Source of the DNA: Capsicum annuum | Taxonomy: Eukaryota; Streptophyta; Magnoliopsida; Solanales; Solanaceae | DNA length: 64,000 nt | Direction: 5' to 3' | NCBI RefSeq assembly: GCF_002878395.1 | Contig: NC_061120.1 | Location: forward strand, 116,238,705 to 116,302,704 | Shown: positions 34,662 to 46,953 of the stretch, in pieces | How the letters are laid out: every line of letters begins with the position of its first letter | How positions within the stretch are numbered: the first letter of the stretch is position 1 | Notes under the pieces: generated by a model | What the model was told of the DNA's origin: nothing | Databases searched by the model: none | Seen by the model: the letters and a program-made list of their open reading frames with translations, nothing else | Program-made: the position numbers and the translations under genes

Positions 34662-35155
34662 AATTTAGAGTATATTACTGCTATTATATTCATTAATTAT
34701 TTGTTATCCTTTAATTTCAAGATGAGTTTCCTTGTAAAGATTTCCTTGAATGTTATTTATACTTTATATTATCTTTTGTGCTTGGTCTAACTATGATTTC
34801 TATTGGATACTACATATTTTGGTACTAATTCCACACTTTTGTGTCATATTAACTGATATAGAACTTAGTATGGTCTTGTGGATTCTTTTTATTTGGGAGT
34901 CCTTTGCTCATAGTTATGGTGAGCACTTGGCGGCTGAATGCTTACTTATCTCCTTCTAGTATGTACTATCTATACTTTTATATCCTTTACAAATATATAT
35001 TAGTTTAGTCTGTATTATAGTATGTACTGGCTCTTGTACTGGTGACATAAGGTCAGAGGCTACTTTTATCTACTTTGTCAGCCATTACTTTTCATCTATT
35101 GTGTAAGATTTGGCTTACCTACTCGAGAGTTATTTTATATGGCATTGTGGTATAG

Positions 35156-36441
35156 TTTGAATCAAGAAAGACTAGTATCAAATAATAATAGGTGAATATA
35201 TCTTTAAAAGTGATTAATTATCTCCCAATCTGAGATCTCATCTGATTTGAAAAATGGTCGAAATAACAAGGTGTAGAAAGATGGAATTATATACTACGAT
35301 TTTTGCTGCTGTGGATGTACAGCTGCAAGTGAAACATCTTTTTAGTGACAAAACCTTCATTATAATTGAGATTACTAATATCTAAACCTCCATCTAGTGC
35401 ACCAAGTTCCATCATAAATGTGTTACAATATCAAAGAAACTTCCGTAGGAGCAGCTACACAAAACATCGAATGCATCAATATTTTAGCTTAAAATTCCAC
35501 ATCCCGATCGAACCTCCAAGATTCTTTCAAAGTCTCATGAACACAAACCAAACATGCTACCTTATTTGAAATACTATTCAAGGATCAATGAAATTGATGA
35601 AATTGCCATTACAGGTTGTTCTAACAAAATATGGGTCCAAGCCCATTCTTTCTATTTTCACTAAAATCAACCTAATAGGCAAAAATAAGTTTAGAAGCCT
35701 TAGGACTCGCATCAAATGTCATCCTATCCCAAAATCTATGGTTTAAAGATAAACAACTATCAAAATTCTCGACTAAGGCCATTTATTATAAGTTTTGATT
35801 GGAGTAGAACTTCTTAACTTTCAAAGCTCCAACATGGAGAAATTCGGTTAAAACTCAAATAAACTATTCGTGACCCGAACAACCTATCATGAAAAGACAT
35901 GACTAACCTATAGCAACTACATGAATGTTAAAATTATAGAAAATGCACAAAAATTGAAAAATTGACCAAGAGGATCATTATAGAAAAATAGACTTAAAAC
36001 CCTTTAATTTGGTAGGTATTTGGGCCACATAACTCTTTATGTTCAAGGAAGCTTACCCATATAAAGTTGATCCTAGAAAAAATATGTATAAAAACTTAAT
36101 TAGTAGAAGATCTTCTGATATAATAGGAGTTTAAAGTGAATCATAGAGTAAAGATTGACAAGGTCATCTCTGTAATACAAAATTAGAGATTAGTCTAACA
36201 ATAAGAGGGAGAGAAGGAACAAATTCAAATAATAGGAGCTAACCCCAAATTTTCGATCCATGGCTGCTCTATATGATGCACACGTTGACGGCGAGAACTC
36301 GTACTATGATCTATGGTTTATTGAAGTGTAATATGAGTACCAAACACGTGGTACTCTATAGGAATCAACCGACAGAGCTCTAAATATTATGTATGTATAA
36401 ATAACACGTAAAGAAGGAATATAATTTATAGGAAACTACCA
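35156..36441. other. Unassigned AT-rich, possibly minus-strand LTR fragment
   Basis: No gene recognised. Text at 36320-36410 (GAGTACCAAACACGTGGTACTC, then TAAATAACACG) resembles 7900-7990 inside the minus-strand LTR at 7464-9750, so at least the right part is probably a relative of that family. The earlier part has no resemblance I can name. Confidence 0.3.
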
Positions 36442-36940
36442 ACAAAACTAAGAATAACAACAACAATGAAGCAATAACGAAAACCTACTAGAGACTATAG
36501 ATAATCTCAAACAAAGAGTGATACCACAAGTAACTAGATAATACATGATAATAAAATGAAGAAAGATATAATGATATACACAATAGTAGAATGAAGAAAT
36601 ATTTATACAAGATATAAAAGTACTAGCAGGAAATGATATACCAAACATGGCTTGGTAAGAGTTTGTGTATATGTGTGTATATGTATACTACAAAACTAAG
36701 AAGAACAACAATAGTATAACAATAAGGTAAACCTAATAGAGACTACCAATAATCTGATACAAAGATTGATACCACAAGTAGCTAGCCAAAAATAATAATA
36801 AAGTGAAGAAAGAGATAAAGACATATATTATAGTAAAGTGACGAAATGTATATGTAAAGTATAATAGTGGAACAATAAAATGATATACCAATCATGGATA
36901 GAGAAGAGAGTGCATTTGTGTGTATACATATATATACATA
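36442..36940. repeat. Tandem duplication, 248-bp unit, two copies
   Basis: ACAAAACTAAG at 36442 recurs at 36690. The following text aligns along the unit: AACAACAAT, ATAGAGACTA, GATACCACAAGTA-CTAG, AATGATATACCAA-CATGG, then GTGTATAT. The copies have diverged, so the duplication is not recent. Confidence 0.8.
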
Positions 36941-36971
36941 TATATATATATACACAAACACATACACACAC
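36917..36971. repeat. GT/AT/AC microsatellite
   Basis: TGTGTGTATACATA, an AT-rich run and then ACACAAACACATACACACAC at the end of the second 248-bp copy. A shorter GT/AT run ends the first copy (36661-36687). Confidence 0.85.
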
Positions 36972-37013
36972 TATGCCAATAACTAAATCGAAAGATACTA
37001 CTCTAAGAGATCC

Positions 37014-38848
37014 TGTAATGACCCTTTAGGTTATTTTCTCTATTCATTCTTATTTTCACCATTTAGAGATTTCATATAGATACCCAAGTCATTTTTTACT
37101 TAATAGAACTGACAGTTCAGTTATCGGGTAGTTTGTTTTGGTTTTAGAGCAATTCCCTGTTAGAAGTTTTCACTAGTTAATATTTCCTACTGGGTAAAAC
37201 TTTAGTCTAACAACCTCATATGTAAATTCTGATTATTCCAACAGCTCTAAAATATTGTCTTTATACTAGAGGGACCCTTGGTCTGGTCCCTAGGCACTCA
37301 AACTTATTTTGAGCTACTGATTAAAAGTTAAGTAAAATGGCAAATAAGTGTGGGACCCACTTTTTATCAAAACAACCTTGGATGGAAATTTCAACTATGT
37401 CATTGAGTCATGAAGATCAAATTTGATAGGGTAGTATATTTTATTTATGTATATGGGATTTTGAATGAATCTTGAGAGGTTGGCAGAGACTTCCAAGTCC
37501 TATCAGGTGTTGGTGAATCGCGTCCGCGATGCCCTTAATTGGTTAAAACTATATGCCAGGCACCAATAAATGTCATATAAGAAGTAATTTTAGTTGCATA
37601 AGTGACACCCCTAAAAACATCTCAAGTATCACTTATATGATACTAATGTTGTATAAGCAACTTCTGCATTTTTAGCCAGGTACCGTGTACATGATCGACA
37701 GATTGCATATGCGATACTCATGTACCTAGGAAGAGCAGAAATACCTTCTTTAACCTATTTTCACCATTCCTCATTTATATTCAAGATATTTAAACCCTAA
37801 AGAGTGGGAGATCTTAGGGATAACATTGGTGGGTGATGTTGGATCTTGGGTAAGGATTAATTACTCAATTCTCCTTCAAATTCATAGTAAGATTTCATTA
37901 TTTTCATGGATGATTTCTCCATTCTCATCTAAAAATTACAAAAGCTTGGTGACTTGATTTTATCATCAATATAGCTAAAAAATTTACCTATTTTTAGGGG
38001 AAATAGTCCTTAAGCATAGAGGGACGTTGAGTTGGTTTAGGAAAAACAATATTCACAAACGGGCCCTATGTGGAATTTTATATAATTTTGGAATCGAAGC
38101 ATAATAGTGTAATATGGTATCATTGTTCTATTTTTGATGAGTATATTGTGATTCTGATAGCACAGCACCTTGCGGAAGCTTCTTGGAAGGGGAAATCGAT
38201 GATTAGTAGATTCTTTGGGCTTTCTTTGTTGCCTAGTTAAGCTGGGCTTACCTTGTTAATATACTAAGCTATCTTTAAGTATGACTATGATACTATGCTA
38301 GATATAATGTGGGATTTAGGTATTGGAATTATGAATGAGGATATTTGGCTTAATTGGATCATTAGGCTACCTTGGGACCTTAGACTTGGAGTAGTTGGTC
38401 ATGACTTAGGTTAATTGGAATTCTTGGTATATATTTAGAGTGGATATATATTAAATTATTCAAGGTAGATAAAATTTACCTAGTCATTTTTTCAAGAGCA
38501 AAATTGTCCTTACTTGCTAATGTGTGGGAATGATTACTATTTTTGGACTAGTTTTGGCTTACTTGACCTCTAGGAATGAACTTAGACACCTTAGCTTAGT
38601 CTGAGGTAGATGTTGCTTAAATAGAGTTTTGGGAATTAGAATTGTGTCATTCCATCCCACTTTAGGCCAAGAATTTTGATAATCTTGTAGACTCATTTAC
38701 ATGTAATATACTATTCTCAATGGTAGGTTTTACACTCTAAAAGGTAGAACATAGTTATTGAGTATGTTAGTTGGAAATTAAGGATTATTTCTAATTCTGA
38801 GTATCCATAATAATACTACTCACATAAATTATTAAGGATATGATTTAT
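37014..38848 (+). repeat. LTR of element C, first part
   Basis: It starts TGTAATGACCC after GATCC. A CpG-containing passage (TCGCGTCCGCGATGCC) lies at 37516, comparable in place to those in family B LTRs, and TTGG/GTAAGG near 37847 is a possible donor. It is cut at TTTAT by the minus-strand insertion. Confidence 0.7.
38844..38848. repeat. Target-site duplication of the family A element, left copy
   Basis: TTTAT here and TTTAC at 54508-54512: four of five bases match, reasonable for an old insertion. Confidence 0.6.
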
Positions 38849-41344
38849 TGACATGACCCAAACCAAGGCCTTGTTGTAATGGGCAATCTTAAGTCTAACC
38901 GAGGCCGAAGACCGCCCCCGATGACTAACCCAACCAACCAACACATATACCTTGAGCTTGATGAACTCCAAACATATAATAAGATAGCGTAATTACCATG
39001 CAATGACTTTGACATAAGCATATATCAAGGCCAACACAACCGAGTCAATCCATCCAACCACCGAAACCCCTAACCATACCAAAACCATAAACCAAAATAA
39101 AAACGATGACCCAATGTATTTATATATAACATGATCAATCCATACCCAAGTCCACAGTTGTCTATAAAAGCCTTTAAATCAAAACCAACGATTACCTAGT
39201 CGGGACATGCCCCCGACCATAGCCAAAAACCAAGTATATGAAAAGATGAATATATGTAAAATAATCCATGACATAAAATGGATGCCTTCCATACTATGAA
39301 AGTTCACCAGTTCAATCCAACACCGACTATTCCCGAATCCAATCAATGAGAAGAAGGAGTAGTATAGACAATTCTTGTATCGTGTGGGGATACAAACATC
39401 CAAAGATGGGTTTACGGGTGAACTCTGGAATGCACTCAGGATAAGGGTCAATCAATAATAACCTTAAAAACCAAGCAAACCATTCATATACATTCACAAC
39501 CACACATATATATACATATTCACATATGTTATATAATCCATGCTAGGAAAGGGAATTGAGTTTAGCATGCCTTTAAAACCATCAACCTGGGTATGTGTAG
39601 CTTAACCATCTTAGAACCACCCACAAGCTATATGGGCCAAGTGTAACCCCCTAAATGGGCCTCAATTTTTGTAGCATCACGAACAAGAGATACAATAGTA
39701 CTAGGGGATTCCCATGTACCCTTGCTCTCAATGATATATATATATAAAAGTATAAGGGGATTCCCATGTACCTCTCAAGTATAAAGTCACCATGCCTAGT
39801 CCTCATATCGGCAAACATTAGTTTCCAGTGTCTATCCACTAGACTCACACCTTAAGGTTAGCTATCACACCTTGCCATTATTGCCCAATTAAAACTATTA
39901 ACATCCAACCAAATCATTTTTCCCTTTATTTTTAATCAAGGCTATTACAAGTGGTATAATCATACAAACTATAACTTGTAAGAAATGTCCATTGCCAACC
40001 TTAGGGGATTCCAATGTACCCCATTGGTTACATTATTTAGTTTACTTGGGGGATTCCCATGTACCCTGCAAGTACATCATTATTATGCTTACTTGGGGAA
40101 TTCCTTCGTACCCAGTAGACATTCAGCATTCAAACCAATACCATCATTTCATTCTCTTAGGGAATTCTCATGTACCCCATATGGTTTTCATTAAAAATCG
40201 ATCTCACAGCCATCAAGGGTTTACTATTCAACCACTGTAAACTATTCGTACCATTTAAAACTATTTCAAAACCTTTAAACCATTTATACCATTCAAACTA
40301 TTTATACCATGCAAAGCCCAAATCTATTTAGGTTTCCATTACCAAATCGTACCATGCAATAGTTCTAATAAAAGTTCAATAATAAAGTATAGAAATTCTC
40401 TTTGGCATTTCATCAGATGTATTAAGGGCATACCTTTACAAGGCACAAAACACAAACATAAACCATCAAAATAAGGATTAAGCATTACCAATTTGTTAAA
40501 CCATAACCAAAAAGCACCCACATGTGTAAACCATCACCAAAAAAAATGTGAAAATAGTATTTATACTAATACTTAATAATATGCACCAAAACCCTCAACA
40601 TATGTTTCCATAACCACCAATTATGATTCATAAGTAAATATTTTAAGCACATTAAATTATTTATTTAGTTTGAACAAATAATTAGAGAAGGAGTACATGC
40701 CTTACACAAGAAGATTCCAGAGAGAAACTTGACTCTTGAGCCCTTTGAAGAATACTTGTAGAAATTGTAGCCTCCAATATTCAAGAGTGAGTTTGACAGA
40801 GTATTTCAAAGTATTTTGATCCTCAAATAAGGGTTATGAAAGACCACCAAGGGTTATATAACCTGGGGAAATAAGGGTTTGGGGTAGGAAATGTCCAGAC
40901 TACCCTCAACTTAATATATGAAAATCAACTCCCAAGTGGGTATGACCCAACCCCCTAACCCGTATCCTAAGATACTAGTGGCAGCCTAACTCATACCCTA
41001 CCCTTCACCATGGTCCCCTATACTAACCAACATATGACCACACAACCCTTACTCGTACCTTAGGGTATGAATGGTACCCCCAAACAATACCTTGGTTAGT
41101 TTCAACTAGTCCATACCTACGGCATTGTATGACTTAACATCATACACCTCATATCCAATCACACGACTAGTATAATATTGATTCATATCTTGGAAAGGAA
41201 CCAAACCGAACCTACTGGTCAATATACGAGTGATCCATCCCCAAACCATATATTAGGGTACTATTGGTACCCTTGAGTCGTTCCTTTCCTAAAGTGTCCA
41301 AAACTCATGAAAAGTTTGCAAGGGCCAAGGTTTAAGGTGTTTCA
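38849..41344 (-). repeat. Family A 3' LTR (copy A3)
   Basis: On the minus strand it starts TGAAACACCTTAAACC and ends GGCCTTGGTTTGGGTCATGTCA. It aligns along its length with the copy at 52065-54507. Six spaced copies of GGGGATTCCCATGTACCC (plus-strand reading) lie at about 39704, 39756, 40004, 40049, 40095 and 40160. An AAGGCATGTACTCC motif (minus strand) is near 40700. Confidence 0.85.
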
Positions 41345-41353
41345 TTCTCCCCT
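41345..41353 (-). other. Polypurine tract of the minus-strand family A element
   Basis: The minus strand reads AGGGGAGAA directly before the LTR start TGAAACACC, preceded by a GAATTATCCTAAGT passage like GATGAATGTTCCTAAG of the other elements. Confidence 0.8.
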
Positions 41354-41654
41354 ACTTAGGATAATTCATCCTTGAATGACAGATAAGGTCGAGAACAAGC
41401 ACCAGATAACACATTAACACCCATCAAACTTCCCTCCATCCAAATTTCAAAATAAAGACATAAACCAAGATGAGAAGATCAACACATATACCAAGCATGA
41501 TTTACACCCAAACACTTCCATTCTGACCTTTAACTAATTTAAAAAATAACTATGCAAGAGAAACCATTCTTTTCCTGTAACCAAGTTAGGAAATCAAGAT
41601 TAAATTAATAACACATACCTTATGCATGAGTTTCCAAAATAAAGAACCACCATG

Positions 41655-41800
41655 GATACTTAGACTTTATGTCCTCTTCCGGATCCTAAGTGGCTTCCTT
41701 GGTATCTTGGTTTCACCATAGAACCTTCACCAAAGCAGCACCTACTATCCGCAACCGACAAACTTACCAACCCAAGATCCTCACTAGGACCTCCTAAAGG
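41655..41800 (-). pseudogene. Chromodomain remnant of the minus-strand family A element
   Basis: The minus strand reads EVLVRILGW, CRLRIVGAALVKVLW, NQDTKEAT and DPEEDIKSKYP, with stops where Gln or Trp codons stood. It aligns with 2-160 at the left end of the window, showing that both belong to one family. It is the C-terminal end of pol. Confidence 0.75.
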
Positions 41801-42614
41801 AACAAATAATCCAAAAAACTAATATCACCCAAAATAAACAACCAAAGAAGGTCTATACATACTTTACCTCCACATAACCACATAGAATATCAGATGAATA
41901 AAACCCATACAATTTCCCATAGATATATCGCCACGAGAGCCTAAGTCTAACCATACACTACTTCTATGTTCAACCCTATTCAAGTAAGAAAGAGTTAAGT
42001 TAAGCCACTGGGCTCTACTCCTTACATCTATCACAAAATATTACTCTGCTTCATCACCATTATTATATGAAAACCATACATAAAATACATGGGAAAACCA
42101 TAACCAACAATTTAATACCAAAACCCAAAACAATAATATGATTATGCAATGAAAACATTTCATAAATAATTCTTTCCCAAGCCTCTCAAGTACCAACAAA
42201 ACCATAGGTATATTTACCAATCATAACATTCAAGCCTATCATCTATATACTCGTGCTCTGATCTATCCTTCTAATATATAGCACTCCCTATAACTTTTAG
42301 AAAGGTTTTCACTACCTATTCCTGTCATAACCATTTCTCATGACAACAACCTTACCTTGGCTTCCAAAACCTTAGTTCTAGTATTCACCCTAGTCTCTCC
42401 CCTACTTAGGTACTTCTACATTCCATATTTTCAAAACACCACCATGTTTTCCAGGACACTACCACCCCAATCGCAGAAAGGGTCATTAAGGAAACAAACT
42501 ATAGAAATTACCCATGCCACTCTGCAAAGACCCCTGAAAAAAGACCTGACATTATAGGACCTAAGTACTTCATAGAAAACTCCTAGACCATAATAATGAA
42601 CTATCCTGACATTA
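41801..42614 (-). other. Unassigned internal sequence of the family A element
   Basis: About 0.8 kb between the chromodomain remnant and the nested LTR. I find no integrase motif in the expected place upstream of the chromodomain, so this part is rearranged or very decayed. The frame at 42357-42557 has no recognisable content. Confidence 0.35.
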
Positions 42615-45119
42615 TGAATACTCCATATTTCTCAAGCTTAACTTAATTCTTAGTTAATGAGTTATCCACTATATAATTTCTCAAATGCTCAGTATTTTTC
42701 AGTTTAGAGCCAGCCATTGCGTAGGAAATTGAATTAGCTTTCCAATGATATAAAATTTGCCTAAATCTAATAATCAGGTAAGAAGTTATGGCTATTTTAA
42801 GTTTCAGTCATTAAACACCATAATTTAGGCTAGTAGTGCATTACGAAGTAAGCCAAAATGTCAATTGTAAGTTTCCATTGAAGTATCGTGATACCGGCGC
42901 GTCACTCCATAATTTATTTTCATAATTGTCCATTTCTAAAGTACCAACACAATTCCACAGCATCGCGGTAAACTTATAGGTCCTAATAAAAACGGCAATG
43001 TGATACCATTGCATCATGCCACCTTGAATTTTCCCCGTTGGCAATTTCCAGAGACACGATGCGATAGCACCGCATCGTGCCAGATGCCTATTTCAAAATA
43101 TTTTAATGAAAATTAAATGTTTTATCTAGGGATAAAATAGTATTTTCCTATGATTTTAACATGCCCAGATACAATATTTAATCCCTAAAAATATTTTAAG
43201 TCATTACTCACTCAATTTATCCAAAAATTAAAAGCATTCTCTCTCAGAACTCTAAACTCTAATTTCGAGAAAACAAGTGCAATCTCAAGGGATTCACCAA
43301 AAACATTAAGAAACTCATAATCCAAGGTATGTTAGGTATTTATCTATAGGTTCCTTTCACCCATAGAGTCCACAAATCCATTTTAAAAATACAAGATTGT
43401 TGAATTATGAACTTCCATGTTTGAATTGAATTGAATTCATGTTCATGTTATTATTCGGTTTTAGTCCATGATTAAATTACATGCTTTAATGAAATAAATC
43501 ATTGTATGTGTTGAATTACATGATCTTTATTATAAACCCTTTTACACGTTGATTTATGTAACCATGATAACTACATGTTTTGATTATTGTGTAACCTAAG
43601 CATGCTCCTCATGTTTTTTATAAAATGCCTATGTGAATAAAATAGTTCCATTGTAACATGATAGCATATATTCCCCATTCATGTACATTTTAATGCATTA
43701 CAAGTCTTTGATAAAATATCTTATCAATGAATTATGGACAAGTGTACATTGTTATATAGTTAAAGATTATGTTATTCCTTTCCATTATTCTATCGACTCT
43801 TAGGGGTATTTAATACCCAAAAATTTTACTATTAACCTAGAACCAGTGTAGTTAAAAAATCTCAGTCAAGTCACAATTAGTAGTACTCTCATTACGTTAT
43901 AGAACTCAATAGAAGTCAGTCAGTTACGGAACTTAGAAAACCTCAGTAAACTCAGTATTTAGTCCAGTTCAATTTAGTATACTCAATTTAGTGTCTTTCA
44001 ATTGGAAGTAGGATTCAGTACTGAGTGAACCCAAGGATAGGGGCTCACCTGCCAGTAGAGGATGTTATCCTTAGAAGAAACCCTTGTGTTGTGGAAATAC
44101 ATAGAAAGCATAGGCTGAGACATCAAACCTGCCATTTAAGGGTTGATGAGGTGTTTTAACCTGCCAGATGCGGGTTCCACCATTCTTATTAGAGTATATG
44201 TTAGGGTAACTCTTCAGTGTCTTTACCTATGGCATGGTACTGACACCCATCAAACTAGAGTCATAAGTTGGACCCCAACTTAGTTATCTTATTTGGGGCA
44301 TGTCCGTTAGATGATTACCTCCCACAATCGTAGGCTCAATCTTAAAAATAAAACTCATTTTAGTTCTATAAATTCTGGACTGTGAGATACAATCAATCAA
44401 TATTATTAACTCAGCCACTAGTAACTACAGATATCAGTCACTCAGTATTAGAACTCAGGACTTAGCTTCCGACAAGCTTAGTCACAATATTTATTTATAC
44501 ACACATTAGTGCATACTCAGTATTTACTACAGTACCAATTATCCATGTAATCTCATGTTCAGTTACTCTATATCATACAGTTAGTTATTGTTCATGTACA
44601 TGAACCCTTACATTTGGACTTAGCTTATCTAGAATACTAGTACATTCCATGTACTAATGCATACTTTTTCTTTATACTATGATGTCTCATATCATAGGTT
44701 CGGACGCTCAGGTTCTTGATCACACATAAATAGATTCAGATTCAGCCTACAGCAGTAGATTAGTAGCGAGTCCGCATCATTCAAGGATATTTTTTTATTT
44801 TATTATTACAGTAGACTCAATTTTTTAGTAGATAGAGTTAGTTGGGGGATTGCCCATCAACTCCACTTTCAGATAGTTTCAGTTAGAGGATTTTCAAACT
44901 AGTTTTCAGACAGTGTTTTGTTTTACATATTGTTATTTCAGTTGATACACTTAGCAGTATTTATAGATTTTCAAACTTATGGCATTTTATCCTATTTTCT
45001 GCATTTATTACAGTATTATGTTTTAGTGCTCACAGTAGATATCTATCATGGGTTAGCTTATGGTCTTTTAGGGTTGTAAGAACCTTGTAGAGTTTGGGGT
45101 ACACACTCATGGTGTTACA
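42615..45119 (+). repeat. 5' LTR (copy B5)
   Basis: It starts TGAATACTCC (decayed TGTAAT-CCCC) and ends CATGGTGTTACA, 2505 bp. It carries three CpG-containing GCGAT...ATCGTGCC blocks at about 42886, 42990 and 43053. The last is a perfect 9-bp inverted repeat: CACGATGCG at 43055-43063 and CGCATCGTG at 43071-43079. Confidence 0.88.
43322..43367 (+). promoter_or_regulatory. Splice-donor-like motif plus hairpin in LTR B5
   Basis: CCAAG/GTATGT has its GT at 43327-43328. Arms TCTATAGGT (43343-43351) and ACCCATAGA (43359-43367) pair with one A-C mismatch around the loop TCCTTTC. Confidence 0.5.
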
Positions 45120-45123
45120 AACT

Positions 45124-45135
45124 TGGTATCAAAGC
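45124..45135 (+). other. Primer binding site (tRNA-iMet)
   Basis: TGGTATCAAAGC, one base from TGGTATCAGAGC, four bases after the LTR. Confidence 0.88.
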
Positions 45136-45344
45136 CTAAGGTTCAATAGTGTCCTAGGGAGTCTAAAATCCTTATCTAGTAGAGTCTTGTGCATGGATGT
45201 GTAGCGCGCCACACTTATGGATAGAAGGTTATGAGATGTTTTAGGAAATAGTTTTCCTTTTTTTCAGTATTAATATCGTGCAAGAGAGCATGAGCTCAAG
45301 TTAAAATCTCAGTCTAATCTATTTTCTCCTTTTTATTATGGAAA

Positions 45345-46400
45345 ATGCCTCTTAAAAAGACTAACAAAAGAGAACCAAAAATCTGTCAGCACCACAGCAC
45401 GTTCAGGCAGATCTCCTGGATGAGCATGTCTCTCATGCACAATTTAGAGCTGTATTCACTACTCTAGCCAACTTCATAGTAGCCCAGAATGAATGGACAT
45501 TTATTGTTTTGGCCAACCCAGTAGCCAATACTACTGCAGCCAAGATTTGGGACTTTGACTAAATAAATCCTCCTGTTTCTTAGGATCTAAGATAGAAGAG
45601 GATCCATAGGAGTTTCTTGATCATGTTTAGAAAGTAATCGATATCAGGGGAGTGACTTTTAGTGAGAGTGCTGAGTTAGATGCCTATAAAATATAATATG
45701 TGGTTCATACGTATTTAAGCAGTGAAAGGTAGATAGGGGCACAGATGTACAACCCATAAAATAGAAAGAGTTTGCTACTGCTTTCCTAGAAAGATTCTTT
45801 TATTTAGAGCTGAGAGAAGCCAAGGTGTTAGAGTTTATTAAACTCAGGCAGGGCAGTATGAGTGTGGAAGATTATTCCCTAATGTTTACTCAGTTTGCCA
45901 GGTATGCTCCCTAGGTAGTAATAAATAGTAGGTCCAGAATATGCAAGTTCATATCAGGGGTGTTAGATAGTGTGGTTAAATAGTGCAAAATAGTGATGTT
46001 GATTAAGGAGATGGACATATCCAGGCTCCTGGTCCATGCTCAGCAGATAGAAGAGGCTAAGATCAAAGAGAGAGTAAGAGGTAGAATAAGAGAGCTAAAA
46101 TAGGTACCTTCAATTTCAATTAGCCTAAGTCAGAGAACGATAACCGTTCCTCGTTTCATCTAAAATCTTTAGTTCTAGCTTTTTCCTCAGCTAGTGGTCT
46201 AGTTCCTATGTTCAGAAATGGTAACAATGATAGGGCGCTAGGCTCTAAGTCTTAGAGAAGCATCAGCAGTGCTCGAACAAATCCTGTTTGTCACATATAT
46301 GGGAAAAACCATAAAGGTGTCTGAAGAGCTAGGAAAGATGTTTGTTTTGGGTGTGGCATGCCAGGCCACAGAGTCAGAGATTATCCTTAGTCAGGTTCTT
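45345..46400 (+). pseudogene. Degenerate gag (nested family B element)
   Basis: It starts ATG at 45345 (MPLKKTNKR). It aligns with the gag at 24635-25668: the FLGSKIEEDP passage near 45580, ERFFYLELREAKVLEFIKLRQGSMS near 45790-45865, and the zinc knuckles near 46285-46395. The first knuckle reads CHIYGKNHKG with a Cys-to-Tyr change; the second, CFGCGMPGHRVRDY, has only its last Cys changed to Tyr. The AG of the presumed 3' splice site before the ATG is lost here (TTATGG for TTATAG). Several stops. Confidence 0.82.
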
Positions 46401-46519
46401 AGGGTCATTATACTCGTTCTTCAGCTCAGTTTAGTCACCGAAATCAGTAGGGTGCTGCTTCTAGTTCCACTAGTGGGCAATGCCCAAACAAAATTTATGC
46501 ACTTCAGTCCATACAAGAT

Positions 46520-46930
46520 CTGGAAAATTCTCTTGATGTGGTCACTGGTACTTTACAGATCTGTCATTTACATTTATATGCTTTGCTATATCCAGGAGCT
46601 TTTTAATCTTTCATAACTTCTTATATAGCCATTAACTTCGGAGTCAATACAGAAATCCTAGTAGATCCATTATTAGTTTCTAACCAGTGGGTAAATATCT
46701 CATAGCTCGATAGGTATACAGGAACTATTTGGTTATGATATCTCAAAAAGTTACTTCAGTAGACCTTGTAGAGATAGAGATGATAGATTTTGATGTCATT
46801 TTCAGCATAGATTGGCTCCATTCATTCCATTCCTTAGTTGATTGTAGAAAAAGAATTGTTCATTTTTAGTTTCCAAATAAACCATTTCTCGAATGGAGAG
46901 GTAGTACCACAACCCTTAAGAGTCAATTAA
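46520..46930 (+). pseudogene. Aspartic protease remnant (nested family B element)
   Basis: It reads YALLYPGAF where the intact form has a D-S/T-G or D-P-G-A active site, so the catalytic Asp is replaced by Tyr. It ends near VIFSIDWLHSFHSLVDC, corresponding to VILGMDWL. Two stops. The domain keeps its order between gag and RT. Confidence 0.78.
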
Positions 46931-46953
46931 TTTAATACCTTAGAGCATAAAAA

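Larger units (their letters stand above)
33216..35155 (+). other. Unassigned, probably LTR-derived, with microsatellites
   Basis: No reading frame shows family motifs; the 93- and 107-residue frames are composition artefacts. The GGCTTACCTACTCGAGAG passage near 35110 resembles LTR ends of Ty3/gypsy elements in wording, which is a weak argument. Two dinucleotide runs lie inside. Confidence 0.3.

Noticed and set aside
34467..34790. 107-residue open frame with a His/Thr run
   Set aside because: The run is the translation of an AC microsatellite; no domain.
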